From positions 1 to 47,822 of the forward strand of contig JAFLTV010000015.1 in the NCBI GenBank assembly GCA_022509105.1: a stretch of 47,822 nucleotides of DNA, given 5' to 3'. Position 1 is the stretch's first letter; each line of letters begins with the position of its first letter. This DNA comes from Muribaculaceae bacterium (GTDB lineage: Bacteria > Bacteroidota > Bacteroidia > Bacteroidales > Muribaculaceae). Made by a program: the position numbers and the translations under genes. Under the pieces are notes generated by a model. That model was not told the origin of the DNA, did no database searches, and saw nothing but the letters and a program-made list of their open reading frames with translations. Positions 9,323 to 18,690 of this stretch are shown piece after piece.

Positions 9323-10120
9323 ATGAATAATATGTTTTCTCTTGATGGAAAAATAGCTCTGGTCACAGGAGCTGCCTATGGTATTGGTCTTGCAATTGCC
9401 AAAGCTTTGGCCGGAGCAGGTGCAAAAATTGTGTTCAACTGTTCTCGTCAGGAAACTGTTGACCGCGGCTTAAAAGCATATAAGGAATTAGGAATCGATG
9501 CAAAAGGGTATGTATGCGACGTGACAGATGAAGAATCTGTTAAAAATATGATAGCTGATATAGAGTCAAATATTGGTGTTATCGACATACTTGTAAATAA
9601 CGCCGGAATTATTAAAAGAATTCCGATGCATGAAACTTCGGTTGAAGATTTCCGAAGAGTGGTTGATGTCGACCTTGTTGCTCCCTATATCTGCGCCAAG
9701 GCCGTTATACCGGGGATGATTAAAAAAGGTCATGGCAAGATTATAAATATCTGCTCCATGATGAGTGAGCTTGGAAGAGAGACAGTGTCTGCGTATGCGG
9801 CAGCCAAAGGTGGCTTGAAAATGCTTACCAAGAACATCTGTTCCGAGTATGGGGAATATAACATTCAATGCAATGGAATCGGGCCCGGTTACATAGCCAC
9901 GGAACAGACAGCCCCTCTCCGGGAAATCCAGCCTGATGGCAGCCGCCATCCTTTCGACCGGTTTATAATTTCTAAGACTCCTGCCGGAAGATGGGGCACG
10001 CCTGAAGATCTTGAAGGTCCGGCTGTCTTTCTTGCTTCAGATGCCTCCAACTTCGTCAATGGTCAGATATTGTATGTTGATGGAGGAATCCTGGCATATA
10101 TAGGTAAGCAGCCGAAATAA
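9323..10120 (+). CDS. kduD: 2-dehydro-3-deoxy-D-gluconate 5-dehydrogenase (KduD)
   Basis: A 265-residue short-chain dehydrogenase with the Rossmann motif TGAAYGIG (15-22), NNAG in the middle, and the catalytic YxxxK (Y158, K162), ending in the SDR C-terminal FVNGQILYVDGG. KduD interconverts 3-deoxy-D-glycero-2,5-hexodiulosonate and 2-keto-3-deoxygluconate with NAD(H). The assignment within the large SDR family rests on the neighbouring kduI, kdgK and kdgA genes. An in-frame GTG at 9299 would add eight residues, but the ATG at 9323 gives the normal N-terminus just before the nucleotide-binding strand. Confidence 0.9.
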   Translation: MNNMFSLDGKIALVTGAAYGIGLAIAKALAGAGAKIVFNCSRQETVDRGLKAYKELGIDAKGYVCDVTDEESVKNMIADIESNIGVIDILVNNAGIIKRIPMHETSVEDFRRVVDVDLVAPYICAKAVIPGMIKKGHGKIINICSMMSELGRETVSAYAAAKGGLKMLTKNICSEYGEYNIQCNGIGPGYIATEQTAPLREIQPDGSRHPFDRFIISKTPAGRWGTPEDLEGPAVFLASDASNFVNGQILYVDGGILAYIGKQPK

Positions 10121-10125
10121 TTTTT

Positions 10126-10160
10126 ATTGTCACGGTTAGTCGCGTCATATCGTGATCAAT
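10126..10160 (+). promoter_or_regulatory. Inverted repeat between kduD and the EIIC gene
   Basis: Imperfect inverted repeat (10126-10134 with 10151-10160, one bulged base), followed by a short T/A-rich run. It could be a weak attenuator or an operator. Function is not shown by the sequence. Confidence 0.35.
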
Positions 10161-10176
10161 CTTTAATTAAAAATAA

Positions 10177-11598
10177 ATGGAAGAAGTCTTTTCTTATATA
10201 ATAGGACTGGGAGCCGCAGTGATGATGCCTGTCATTTTCACGATACTTGGTGTTTGCATCGGTATTAAGTTTGGCAAGGCTTTAATGGCAGGACTTAAGG
10301 TGGGAGTCGGTTTCGTGGGGCTCTCTATTGTGACCGCTTTGCTGACATCATCATTGGGACCGGCACTGAATGAAATAGTGGATCTATACCATCTTCAATT
10401 GAAGGTTTTTGATATGGGATGGCCGGCCGCAGCTGCCGTAGCTTACAACACCGCTGTAGGAGCTTTCATTATTCCGGTCTGCCTCGGAGTGAATCTCCTG
10501 ATGATTTTCCTTAAGACAACCCGTACAGTGAACATTGACCTCTGGAACTACTGGCATTTCGCATTTATCGGGGCTGTCATTTATTTCGCAACCGATTCTC
10601 TTGCCTGGGGTTTCTTCGGGGCAATCATTTGTTCGGCTGTTTCTTTGATAATCGCAGATATGACTGCCAAGAAATTTCAGAAATTTTATAAGGATATGGA
10701 CGGGATTTCCATCCCGCAGCCGTTCTGTGCCGGACTTGCCCCTTTCGCCTATGGGATAAATAAACTTCTCGACAAGATACCCGGAATGCAGAAGCTTGAG
10801 ATTGATGCTGAGGGATTGAAGAAAAAATTCGGAATTTTGGGAGAGCCGCTTTTCCTGGGAGTATTGGTAGGAATTGGAATAGGATGCTTCACGTGTTCTT
10901 CCTGGAAAGAGATAATCGACAAGATACCCTATATTTTAGGTCTGGGAATCAAGATGGGGGCCGTGATGGCTTTAATCCCCAGGGTCACAGCTTTCTTCAT
11001 AGAAGGTTTGAAACCTATTTCAGATGCCACACGGGAATTAATAGCAAGGAAATTCAAGAATGCCGAAGGCCTCAACATCGGTATGAGTCCTGCATTGGTT
11101 ATCGGGCATCCTACCACTCTTGTGGTTTCACTTCTCCTTATCCCGGTTACATTGGTCTTAGCTGTGATACTTCCCGGCAATCAGTTCCTGCCTTTGGCCT
11201 CTCTTGCCGGAATGTTCTATGTGTTTGTGCTTATTCTGCCATATACGAATGGAAATGTTGTGAAATCATTTATTGTAGGTCTGGTGATGATAGTTTTAGG
11301 ACTATATATGGTTACCGCTATTGCACCGGCATTCACTTTAGCGGCAGATGATGTCTACAAGATCACAGGAGATGGTGCTGTAGCCATTCCTCATGGATTT
11401 GAAGCCGGCGCACTCGACTTCTCGTCTTCCCCGTTAGGATTTGTGATCTATCAGCTATCTGTACATCTGGAAGAAATTGGAGCGGGGATTCTGGTTCTCT
11501 TAACCTGCGGACTGATGTATTGGAACAGGGTGCTTATTCTTCGCAATCAAAAAGCCATGGAAGAGACGGGAGCTACAACCCTTCAGACAATGGAATAA
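10177..11598 (+). CDS. PTS galactitol-type EIIC-like permease, orphan
   Basis: A 473-residue membrane protein with about eleven hydrophobic segments, recognisable as an EIIC of the galactitol/ascorbate (GatC/SgaT) superfamily: it opens with a GAAVMMPVIFTILG stretch and contains GWPAAAAVAYNTAVGAF and a Pro/Gly-rich GHPTTLVVSLLLIP loop. No EIIA, EIIB, HPr or enzyme I gene is visible here, and Bacteroidales generally lack a complete PTS, so it probably works as a secondary transporter rather than by phosphotransfer. Its place between kduD and kduI suggests uptake of an unsaturated uronate or ketouronate. Family membership is clear; the substrate is inferred. Confidence 0.85.
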   Translation: MEEVFSYIIGLGAAVMMPVIFTILGVCIGIKFGKALMAGLKVGVGFVGLSIVTALLTSSLGPALNEIVDLYHLQLKVFDMGWPAAAAVAYNTAVGAFIIPVCLGVNLLMIFLKTTRTVNIDLWNYWHFAFIGAVIYFATDSLAWGFFGAIICSAVSLIIADMTAKKFQKFYKDMDGISIPQPFCAGLAPFAYGINKLLDKIPGMQKLEIDAEGLKKKFGILGEPLFLGVLVGIGIGCFTCSSWKEIIDKIPYILGLGIKMGAVMALIPRVTAFFIEGLKPISDATRELIARKFKNAEGLNIGMSPALVIGHPTTLVVSLLLIPVTLVLAVILPGNQFLPLASLAGMFYVFVLILPYTNGNVVKSFIVGLVMIVLGLYMVTAIAPAFTLAADDVYKITGDGAVAIPHGFEAGALDFSSSPLGFVIYQLSVHLEEIGAGILVLLTCGLMYWNRVLILRNQKAMEETGATTLQTME

Positions 11599-11644
11599 CT
11601 ATAATAATGTATTCGCTTTCGAAGCGAGATAACAAAAATATATT

Positions 11645-12565
11645 ATGAAAAAATTTATATTAGCCACAATTGCTGCTTCAGCTCTTTTCGGAGTAAAAGC
11701 TCAGACCAGTTACACAATACAACGTGCATGCCATCCTGAAGACGTCAAGGAATATACCACCGACCAGCTGAGGTCTCGTTTCATGATGCCGACAGTGATG
11801 GAACCCAATAAGGTGAACCTCACTTATTCTATGTACGACCGCCTGGTATTCGGAGGGGTGATGCCTGTGGGTCAGATTGTAAAATTGGAAACAATCGATC
11901 CTCTGAAAGCTGATTATTTCCTTGAAAGAAGGGAAATGGGAGCAATCAATATAGGTGGCCCCGGTATTATCTCGGTAGACGGCAAAGATTATGAATTGAA
12001 TTTTAAGGATGCCTTATATATCGGGTGTGGAAACAAAGAGGTGGTCTTCCGCTCTAAAGATGATACTAATCCTGCAAAGTTCTATTTAAACTCAACCACA
12101 GCTCATAAGCATTACAAGACCCAGTTAATCACTATTGACGGTAGAAAGGGGTCGATCAAAGCCAACTCTTTTCATGCCGGCAGTATGGAGGAAAGCAACG
12201 ACCGCATCATCAATCAGCTTATTGTCAATAATGTGCTTGAAGAAGGGCCATGCCAACTTCAGATGGGTCTGACCGAGCTTATGCCGGGATCGGTATGGAA
12301 CACTATGCCGGCTCATACTCACGACCGTCGAGTGGAAGCGTATTTCTATTTCAATGTTCCTGAAGGCAATGCTATCTGTCATCTGATGGGTGAGCCTCAG
12401 GAAGAAAGAGTGGTATGGCTTCACAACGAACAGGCAATCATGAGTCCGGAGTGGTCTATACATGCTGCTGCAGGCACTTCTAACTATATGTTTATCTGGG
12501 GCATGGGCGGCGAAAATCTCGACTATGGCGACATGGATAAGATTCCATATACGGAAATGAAATAA
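11645..12565 (+). CDS. kduI: 5-keto-4-deoxyuronate isomerase with an N-terminal signal peptide
   Basis: A 306-residue member of the KduI family (usually about 278 residues), a cupin-fold zinc isomerase that converts 5-keto-4-deoxyuronate to 3-deoxy-D-glycero-2,5-hexodiulosonate. The four expected zinc ligands are visible as H224, H226, E231 and H273. The extra length is an N-terminal stretch with Lys-Lys, a hydrophobic core and an A-x-A-like end (GVKAQ), which reads as a cleavable signal peptide. That would put this normally cytosolic step in the periplasm. The next in-frame Met is well inside the conserved domain, so a cytosolic start by misannotation is unlikely. Confidence 0.9.
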   Translation: MKKFILATIAASALFGVKAQTSYTIQRACHPEDVKEYTTDQLRSRFMMPTVMEPNKVNLTYSMYDRLVFGGVMPVGQIVKLETIDPLKADYFLERREMGAINIGGPGIISVDGKDYELNFKDALYIGCGNKEVVFRSKDDTNPAKFYLNSTTAHKHYKTQLITIDGRKGSIKANSFHAGSMEESNDRIINQLIVNNVLEEGPCQLQMGLTELMPGSVWNTMPAHTHDRRVEAYFYFNVPEGNAICHLMGEPQEERVVWLHNEQAIMSPEWSIHAAAGTSNYMFIWGMGGENLDYGDMDKIPYTEMK

Positions 12566-12585
12566 TAAATGAAACGAATTAAGAT

Positions 12586-13608
12586 ATGTCGAAGATAATC
12601 ACGCTCGGAGAGATAATGTTGCGACTTTCCCCGGAAGGATGCTGCAGATTCATAGAAGTCGACAGATTCAATTTAATCTGGGGTGGAGGGGAGGCCAATG
12701 TAGCTGTAAGTTGCGCCAACTATGGTCATGACGCTTATTTCGTTTCCAAACTTCCAACACATGAAATCGGTCAGGCGGCAGTGAATGCTTTGAGAAGATA
12801 CGGAGTCCACACGGACTATATCACCCGCGGTGGTGACCGGGTAGGAATCTATTATTGTGAGACCGGCGTATCGATGCGACCTTCGAAGGTGATATACGAC
12901 CGCGCCCATTCGGCAATTTCGGAAGCCGATCCTGAAGATTTTGATTTCGACAGGATAATGGAGGGTGCCGACTGGTTTCATTGGAGCGGCATCACACCTG
13001 CAATCTCCGACAAAGCCGCCTATCTTACAAAATTGGCCTGCGAGGCGGCGAAACGACATGGTGTAACAGTTTCCGTCGACCTAAATTTCCGAAAGAAACT
13101 CTGGACATCAGAAAAAGCACAATCTATCATGAAACCGCTAATGAAATATGTGGATGTTTGTATCGGAAATGAAGAGGATGCGGAACTATGTCTCGGATTC
13201 AAACCGGAGGCGGATGTAGAGGGAGGAAATACGGATGCCGAAGGCTATAAGGCTATCTTCGAGCTGATGATGAAAGAATTCGAATTCAAATATGTGGCAA
13301 GCACTCTGCGTGAGTCATATTCCGCCACCCACAACGGATGGAAGGCCATGATATTTGACGGAAAGGAATTCTATGTGAGCAAGAGATACGACATCAATCC
13401 CATAATTGACCGTGTGGGGGGTGGCGATTCATTCTCCGGAGGTCTCATCCATGGCTTGCTGACTTATAAGACACAAGGCGAGGCTTTGGAATTTGCGGTC
13501 GCAGCTTCTGCGCTCAAGCAAACCATACCGGGAGATTTTAATTTAGTAACTATTGCTGAAGTTGAGGCACTGGCGGGAGGTTCTTCCAACGGTCGGGTTC
13601 AAAGATAA
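12586..13608 (+). CDS. kdgK: 2-keto-3-deoxygluconate kinase
   Basis: A 340-residue PfkB/ribokinase-family sugar kinase. The N-terminal GGGEANVA substrate-binding stretch is present, and the C-terminal signature reads DRVGGGDSFSGG, where the family has GAGD; the catalytic Asp near residue 280 is retained. It phosphorylates 2-keto-3-deoxygluconate to KDPG in the cytoplasm. The gene starts 20 bp after kduI and is followed by kdgA, which fits the pathway order. Confidence 0.92.
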   Translation: MSKIITLGEIMLRLSPEGCCRFIEVDRFNLIWGGGEANVAVSCANYGHDAYFVSKLPTHEIGQAAVNALRRYGVHTDYITRGGDRVGIYYCETGVSMRPSKVIYDRAHSAISEADPEDFDFDRIMEGADWFHWSGITPAISDKAAYLTKLACEAAKRHGVTVSVDLNFRKKLWTSEKAQSIMKPLMKYVDVCIGNEEDAELCLGFKPEADVEGGNTDAEGYKAIFELMMKEFEFKYVASTLRESYSATHNGWKAMIFDGKEFYVSKRYDINPIIDRVGGGDSFSGGLIHGLLTYKTQGEALEFAVAASALKQTIPGDFNLVTIAEVEALAGGSSNGRVQR

Positions 13609-13670
13609 TTTATCACTCATATAGCTAAAATAACTATTTTGAGTTGAAGAAGCTAAAAAGATAATTTTTC

Positions 13671-14339
13671 ATGGCAAGATTCAATAAGATACAGGTATTG
13701 GAAAAGATAGAGAATGCTCCGATTGTGCCGGTGTTCTATCATAAAGATATTGAGGTGGCAAAGGCAGTTCTCAAAGCATGCTACGATGGGGGAGTGAGGG
13801 CCTTCGAGTTCACCAACCGTGGAGATTTCGCCCATGAGATATTTGCTGAATTGGTGAAATATTCATCCGGGGAATGTCCGGAAATGGCTGTGGGAATAGG
13901 GTCCATTGTTGACGCCGGCGCTGCCTCCCTGTATATGCAGCTTGGTGCATGTTTTGTGGTTGGTCCGCTTTTCAACCCGGATGTAGCCAAAGCATGCAAC
14001 AGGAGGCTCGTTCCTTATGTGCCGGGATGCGGAAGTGTTTCTGAAGTGGGATTTGCACAGGAGGCGGGTTGTGATCTTTGCAAGGTATTTCCGGGCGATG
14101 TGTTAGGACCGAAATTCGTTAAAGGATTGCTTGCTCCGATGCCTTGGAGCAAACTCATGGTGACTGGAGGAGTGGAACCAACCAAAGAGAACCTTGAATC
14201 ATGGTTCAAGGCCGGAGTGACAGCAGTTGGAATGGGGAGCAAGCTTTTCCCGAAAGACAAAATTGAATCCAAAGACTGGCAGTTTATTTCAAATATTTGT
14301 AGAGAAGCATTGAAATTCGCAAACCTTCCCAAAAAATAG
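13671..14339 (+). CDS. kdgA: KDPG/KHG aldolase
   Basis: A 222-residue class I aldolase of the Eda family. The catalytic Glu (E46) and phosphate-binding Arg (R50) lie in FEFTNRG, and the Schiff-base lysine is K138 in CKVFPGD. It splits 2-keto-3-deoxy-6-phosphogluconate into pyruvate and glyceraldehyde-3-phosphate, ending the ketouronate pathway encoded upstream. The C-terminal GGVEPT and GMGSKLF stretches are typical. A terminator-like hairpin follows 10 bp after the stop, so this is probably the last gene of the operon. Confidence 0.93.
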   Translation: MARFNKIQVLEKIENAPIVPVFYHKDIEVAKAVLKACYDGGVRAFEFTNRGDFAHEIFAELVKYSSGECPEMAVGIGSIVDAGAASLYMQLGACFVVGPLFNPDVAKACNRRLVPYVPGCGSVSEVGFAQEAGCDLCKVFPGDVLGPKFVKGLLAPMPWSKLMVTGGVEPTKENLESWFKAGVTAVGMGSKLFPKDKIESKDWQFISNICREALKFANLPKK

Positions 14340-14348
14340 AAATTTATA

Positions 14349-14376
14349 TCTCTTTCATGTTAATTTTATGAAGAGA
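14349..14376 (+). terminator. Terminator after kdgA
   Basis: Stem of 9-10 bp with one bulged T (14349-14358 with 14368-14376) and a 9-base loop, followed by a T-rich run. It separates the ketouronate operon from the injection-machine operon. Confidence 0.6.
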
Positions 14377-14424
14377 AATTTTGTGATTTTTTATATAAAA
14401 TCCTTTTAATTCAAAATAAGTTAT

Positions 14425-14432
14425 TATATTTG
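14425..14432 (+). promoter_or_regulatory. Bacteroidetes -7 promoter element for the injection-machine operon
   Basis: TATATTTG matches the Bacteroidetes primary-sigma -7 consensus TAnnTTTG. It lies about 85 bp before the start codon at 14516 and just after the kdgA terminator, in the only sizeable gap before tssH. A clear -33 TTTG is not seen at the ideal distance. Confidence 0.5.
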
Positions 14433-14515
14433 TAGAACTTATGTTTAAAGACTCTCACGCTTAATTTTTAATACTCCTGAATTTGAGAGCCTATAGGGAG
14501 ACAAAAAACAAACTT

Positions 14516-15649
14516 ATGAAGTCGATTTTTCCGAATAAAATTCAATTAATTGCCTCAAAACTTCTAACACTCGTCTTAATTTTATCAGCTTGTTTCAATC
14601 TGCAGGCTGTAACCAAGATAACAGACGCTGAAACCGGTCAGCCCCTTCCCAAAGCATCTATATTTGATAAAAACGGAGTTTTCATAACTGTGTCTGAAGA
14701 CGATGGCTCGATTCCGTCAAACATATCTTCCGCTTCATATCCTTTGAGTGTACGTTATGTGGGTTATATCCCTTTAACATTAAATTCTCCGGATCTTGGA
14801 ATAGTGACGATGGAAGAAAGCACTTACACCCTGCCGGAAATAGTGATTGATGATGTGTCAAGAAATATTTTATATTTGCAGGCATACGTAAGAGAATATT
14901 TCACGGGAGACAATGCTAAAGATACATTAGCAATATATACGGAGCAAATAGTGGATTATGCCATACCCGTAGGGAAGGCTAAATACAAAGGATGGAAAAA
15001 ACCGAGAGTGCTTTCTCAGATAGAATACAAATATAAAAAGTTAGACCGAAAGGATTCCTCTATTGATACCTTGATGATGAATGAGGGAGGGAAAATGAGG
15101 TCCACCAATTTCAATATTGCCCAAAAATTCCAAATGCCGGAGTGCATTCTCTCAGGAGACTCCACCGAATATGTGAAATATGGAAAATACTATCCGGAAG
15201 AAAGATGGAGTGTGGCAGGAAATTATTATATTTTTGAAAACGACGAATTGGCTGATAAGAAAGAACATAATTTTCAACCGGGATTTTTGAAACTCCTGGG
15301 TATGTCGATGGCTCAGACAATGTGTGACTACAAGTATATTTTTGAGAAAGGACAAAAACCGGGAGCAAACGTAGAGAATCTGGTTGCAGCGTCAGAAAAC
15401 TTTGATTTGATCATGAAGGGGAAAGCCTTTAAAAAGGCCACGGAACAAAATGATGATACGGTTCTGTCATTTTTTACGGAGATGTTTGTGATTTATCGGG
15501 CATATATCTCTGCTGATGAAGCCAAAGAACTTAAAAAAGACGCTCCGGTGGTGGATATAAAGAATTTCAAGGTTCCGGAAGGTATCCCTGCTCCTCCGGA
15601 TGAGGTTGTGAGTCTAAAAGCCGCAGTTTTAGAGTCAATAGAAAAATAA
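14516..15649 (+). CDS. Exported carboxypeptidase-regulatory-like domain protein, first gene of the machine operon
   Basis: A 377-residue protein with a signal peptide (residues 1 to about 31; it contains LSAC, so a lipoprotein is possible). Residues about 33-95 form a carboxypeptidase-D regulatory-like beta-sandwich with the pattern ITDAETGQPLPKASIFDKNG and YVGY. The remainder, about 280 residues, resembles Bacteroidetes surface proteins with this domain but has no assigned function that I recognise. tssH starts 40 bp after its stop with no terminator between, so it is probably co-transcribed and may belong to the envelope part of the apparatus. The ATG at 14516 gives a normal signal peptide; an upstream TTG at 14483 is less likely. 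Confidence 0.65.
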   Translation: MKSIFPNKIQLIASKLLTLVLILSACFNLQAVTKITDAETGQPLPKASIFDKNGVFITVSEDDGSIPSNISSASYPLSVRYVGYIPLTLNSPDLGIVTMEESTYTLPEIVIDDVSRNILYLQAYVREYFTGDNAKDTLAIYTEQIVDYAIPVGKAKYKGWKKPRVLSQIEYKYKKLDRKDSSIDTLMMNEGGKMRSTNFNIAQKFQMPECILSGDSTEYVKYGKYYPEERWSVAGNYYIFENDELADKKEHNFQPGFLKLLGMSMAQTMCDYKYIFEKGQKPGANVENLVAASENFDLIMKGKAFKKATEQNDDTVLSFFTEMFVIYRAYISADEAKELKKDAPVVDIKNFKVPEGIPAPPDEVVSLKAAVLESIEK

Positions 15650-15689
15650 AATCTATCCGAATTAAAACGAAAATAATTTAAAAGACTAT

Positions 15690-18158
15690 ATGAAAGATAG
15701 CCTTAAAAATATAGCCTCTTCGTATGCTGAAGAATATCAGAGTGATGCCATCTATCCTGCTCATCTTTTTAAAGCTTTGCTTCATAAGGAGAGTGATTTA
15801 ATGCAATTTATCGAGGGAACTCTGGATAAAGATTATTATTATCTTCAGGAGTGGGCTGACGTTCAGATGCAATTGGCTCCTAAAGGTGCCCGTCCGGTGA
15901 AAGATCCGGATTGGAGTAAAGAAAGTCTTGCAGTTCTGGAGGAGGCGGAAAACTATGCCTTGAAATTTGATTTGCCGGAAGATGATAATGTGACAGTGCT
16001 TGCAGCTGTTGTTACTCCCGGAGTTGGATTTTCTTTTAATGAATTGAAGACACTTCCCTTATCGGCAGACGAAATCATCGCCAAAATAAATGTTCCCGAA
16101 TCTTCCGTTAAAACCGGAAATAACGGTAAATCTAATACCAAAACAACATCTGGGAAAAATAAAGATTTGATTTCCAAATATTGCATCAATAAACTTGAAG
16201 AAGCAAAGGAAGGAAAACTCGGCACTGTAATAGGTTTTGAAAAAGAAATTTCCATTATATTAGAAATTTTAGGTAGAAAAACCAAATCCAATATTCTTAT
16301 AACCGGAGAATCGGGAGTTGGTAAAACTGCTCTTATTAATGGTTTTTGCCTTCAGTTAACTAATGGCGTGGTCCCCGGCTTCTTGAAAGATTCAAGCGTC
16401 TATGAACTGGATACAGCCGCTCTCACAATGGATGCCTCCTACAAAGGGGAGATGGAAGACCGGTTCAAGAAATTGCTGGAAGAATTAGGTCAAAACGGTA
16501 ACATTGTGCTTATAATTGAAAGTATTGATAAATTCTTTGACAAGCAGAACACACTATATAATTTGCTTCCTCAATTGAAACAAGAGCTCTCCAAAAATAA
16601 TGTTTCCCTGCTATGCACATCTTCCATCGACGGCTTCACAAAATTTATAGAAACTGATAAGGAAGTTCTTAATAAGTTTGAGCGTCTCACTGTGGAGGAA
16701 CCGGATTCTGACATGGCATTGAGGATTCTTAAAGGAAGCATTCCGGAGTATGAAACATATCATGATATAGAAGTTGAAGAAAAGGTATTGGATGATTCTA
16801 TCCGACTTGCCAAACGATATATGACAGAGAAGTCATTGCCCGATTCCGCTTTTGATCTTATCGACCGCACCATGGCTCAATTGAAGACCATGAACGATAT
16901 CACGGAGTCAATGATTGAATCCTTGAAAGAAGATTTAACCAAAATAGAAAATAAATCGAAGGAAGCTGAAGCAGATAAAGAGGAGATAAAGAAGGAACTG
17001 TCGTGGCTAAACAACGCCATGATGAATAAAGTGAATTGCATTTTGCTCGCATCTTTAGATTCTGATATAGATTTCAGCAAGTTATCTACGGTAGAGGAAA
17101 GAATAAAATATCTGAAGGATAGTCTCGATAAGCTTGAAGAACTGGGCAAGGAAAAGCGTATTAAATTGTTGAGTAGTGATCTGGATGCTGTTGTTGCAAA
17201 ACATACCGGAATTCCTCTTGGCAAAGTTCAGACAAAAGAAAGAGACAGGCTTTTAGGTGCAGAAGAGCAACTGAAGAAACGTGTGGTAGGTCAGGATCAT
17301 GCCGTAAAGAAAGTGCTGGACGCAGTTTATGAGGCACGTTCGGGACTTAACAAGAAAGGTCAGCCAATGGGTTCTTTCTTCTTCCTTGGTCCGACCGGAA
17401 CAGGGAAAACCGAACTTTCAAAAGCTTTGGCGGCTTTCCTCTTTGGTGATGAATCAGCACTTATCAGATTCGATATGTCGGAGTTTAAAGAAGAACATTC
17501 TGTTGCGCTTCTTTATGGAGCCCCTCCGGGATATGTGGGTTATGAAGAGGGAGGTTTGCTTGTAAACAAGATAAGGCAACATCCTTATTCTGTGGTGCTC
17601 TTTGATGAAATAGAGAAGGCGCATAAGTCGGTTTTCGATCTTTTCTTGCAGATACTTGATGAAGGTAAACTCCACGACCGATTGGGAAGAGTGGGAGATT
17701 TTTCAAATGCTCTTCTTCTGTTCACTTCAAATATCGGAAGTCAGTTTATAGTAGATAAATTTAATTCAGGAACAGTGCCTGAAAACAATGATCTAATGGA
17801 TATTATGCAAGGATATTTCAGACCGGAATATCTTGCAAGACTTACAGAAATCGTTCCTTTCTCTCCGATTACGGAAAAGACTGTTGTAGATATCTTCAAT
17901 ATCCATTTGAAAGGGCTGTTGAAACTTCTTGAAGAGCAAAACATCAAGCTTGAACTTACTGATGAGGCAAGAAAAGCAATTGCCTTAAGAGGGTTCAATC
18001 AGCAATATGGAGCACGTCCGATACTTGGGATTATTCGAAAAGAGTTGAGGCATCCACTTTCTAAAAAGTTGATCGCCGGGGAAATAAAGAGCGGCGACAC
18101 AGTTAAAGTAAAACTTGACAAGGAAGGAAATCCTGAGTTTGAAATTTTAAAAAATTAA
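15690..18158 (+). CDS. tssH: TssH/ClpV-like AAA+ ATPase with a degenerate first ATPase domain
   Basis: An 822-residue Clp/Hsp100 ATPase with an N-terminal Clp-N-like domain (about 1-140), AAA1 (about 175-345), a coiled-coil middle segment (about 395-470) and AAA2. ClpV disassembles the contracted TssB/TssC sheath so it can be reused. AAA1 keeps Walker A GESGVGKT (206-213), but Walker B reads IIES (E277, S278) where DE is expected, and the arginine-finger region reads NKF instead of RRF; AAA1 probably binds but hydrolyses ATP poorly. AAA2 is intact (GPTGTGKTE, LFDEIEKAH, GARP). Position just before tssB and tssC supports TssH over ClpB. Confidence 0.88.
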   Translation: MKDSLKNIASSYAEEYQSDAIYPAHLFKALLHKESDLMQFIEGTLDKDYYYLQEWADVQMQLAPKGARPVKDPDWSKESLAVLEEAENYALKFDLPEDDNVTVLAAVVTPGVGFSFNELKTLPLSADEIIAKINVPESSVKTGNNGKSNTKTTSGKNKDLISKYCINKLEEAKEGKLGTVIGFEKEISIILEILGRKTKSNILITGESGVGKTALINGFCLQLTNGVVPGFLKDSSVYELDTAALTMDASYKGEMEDRFKKLLEELGQNGNIVLIIESIDKFFDKQNTLYNLLPQLKQELSKNNVSLLCTSSIDGFTKFIETDKEVLNKFERLTVEEPDSDMALRILKGSIPEYETYHDIEVEEKVLDDSIRLAKRYMTEKSLPDSAFDLIDRTMAQLKTMNDITESMIESLKEDLTKIENKSKEAEADKEEIKKELSWLNNAMMNKVNCILLASLDSDIDFSKLSTVEERIKYLKDSLDKLEELGKEKRIKLLSSDLDAVVAKHTGIPLGKVQTKERDRLLGAEEQLKKRVVGQDHAVKKVLDAVYEARSGLNKKGQPMGSFFFLGPTGTGKTELSKALAAFLFGDESALIRFDMSEFKEEHSVALLYGAPPGYVGYEEGGLLVNKIRQHPYSVVLFDEIEKAHKSVFDLFLQILDEGKLHDRLGRVGDFSNALLLFTSNIGSQFIVDKFNSGTVPENNDLMDIMQGYFRPEYLARLTEIVPFSPITEKTVVDIFNIHLKGLLKLLEEQNIKLELTDEARKAIALRGFNQQYGARPILGIIRKELRHPLSKKLIAGEIKSGDTVKVKLDKEGNPEFEILKN

Positions 18159-18184
18159 TACTACATACCTTAAAACCAATCATT

Positions 18185-18649
18185 ATGGCGATGAAAGAAA
18201 ATTTCATCTCGATGGCCCCGGATGAGGAATCGAGTGCGAAAGTCAACCCGATTGACAATAACAAAACCCTGTTTATCGATCAATTTACAGCTGATATTGA
18301 TCCGGGTAACCCGGAATTTGTAGAAGACATTCAAAACATCAACGATGCATTCACACATTTCAAACCTCAGGTTGATGTAACCTTTACGGATGAAGAAGGT
18401 GGTGCCGTTGATGAGACACTTCATTTTTCTGAAATCAGAGATTTCGAGGCAAACGGAGGTAAGGGAAGGCTTGTAGAAAACAGTCCGTTCCTTTCCGGAG
18501 TGAAAGATAAAATTGATGTAAATACAAAGATTCGTAAAAGTATCGAACAAAACCGTAAACTTCGTGACATTCTGAAAGATCCTAAATATAGAGAGGAACT
18601 GAAGGAAGTGTTTGAATCCATGTTGGCGGACCTTGAAGGAGCCGATTGA
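18185..18649 (+). CDS. tssB: TssB, contractile sheath small subunit
   Basis: A 154-residue acidic protein with the VipA/TssB pattern: a beta-rich first half with VDVTFTDEEGG and a helical C-terminus (NRKLRDILKDPKYREELKEV region). With TssC it forms the contractile sheath around the TssD tube in the cytoplasm. It lies between tssH and tssC, 26 bp after the first and 41 bp before the second. The start at 18185 is used; an ATG at 18191 is an alternative. Confidence 0.82.
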   Translation: MAMKENFISMAPDEESSAKVNPIDNNKTLFIDQFTADIDPGNPEFVEDIQNINDAFTHFKPQVDVTFTDEEGGAVDETLHFSEIRDFEANGGKGRLVENSPFLSGVKDKIDVNTKIRKSIEQNRKLRDILKDPKYREELKEVFESMLADLEGAD

Positions 18650-18690
18650 ACCCAAATTAACAAAAACTGAAAACTAAAAAACTATATAAT

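Noticed and set aside
11613..11627. A short palindrome between the EIIC gene and kduI
   Set aside because: A 6-bp stem with a 3-base loop and no T-run is too weak to call a terminator or an operator from one copy.
15690..18158. The Clp ATPase as a general ClpB disaggregase
   Set aside because: The short middle coiled coil, degenerate AAA1 and place directly before tssB and tssC fit TssH/ClpV better.
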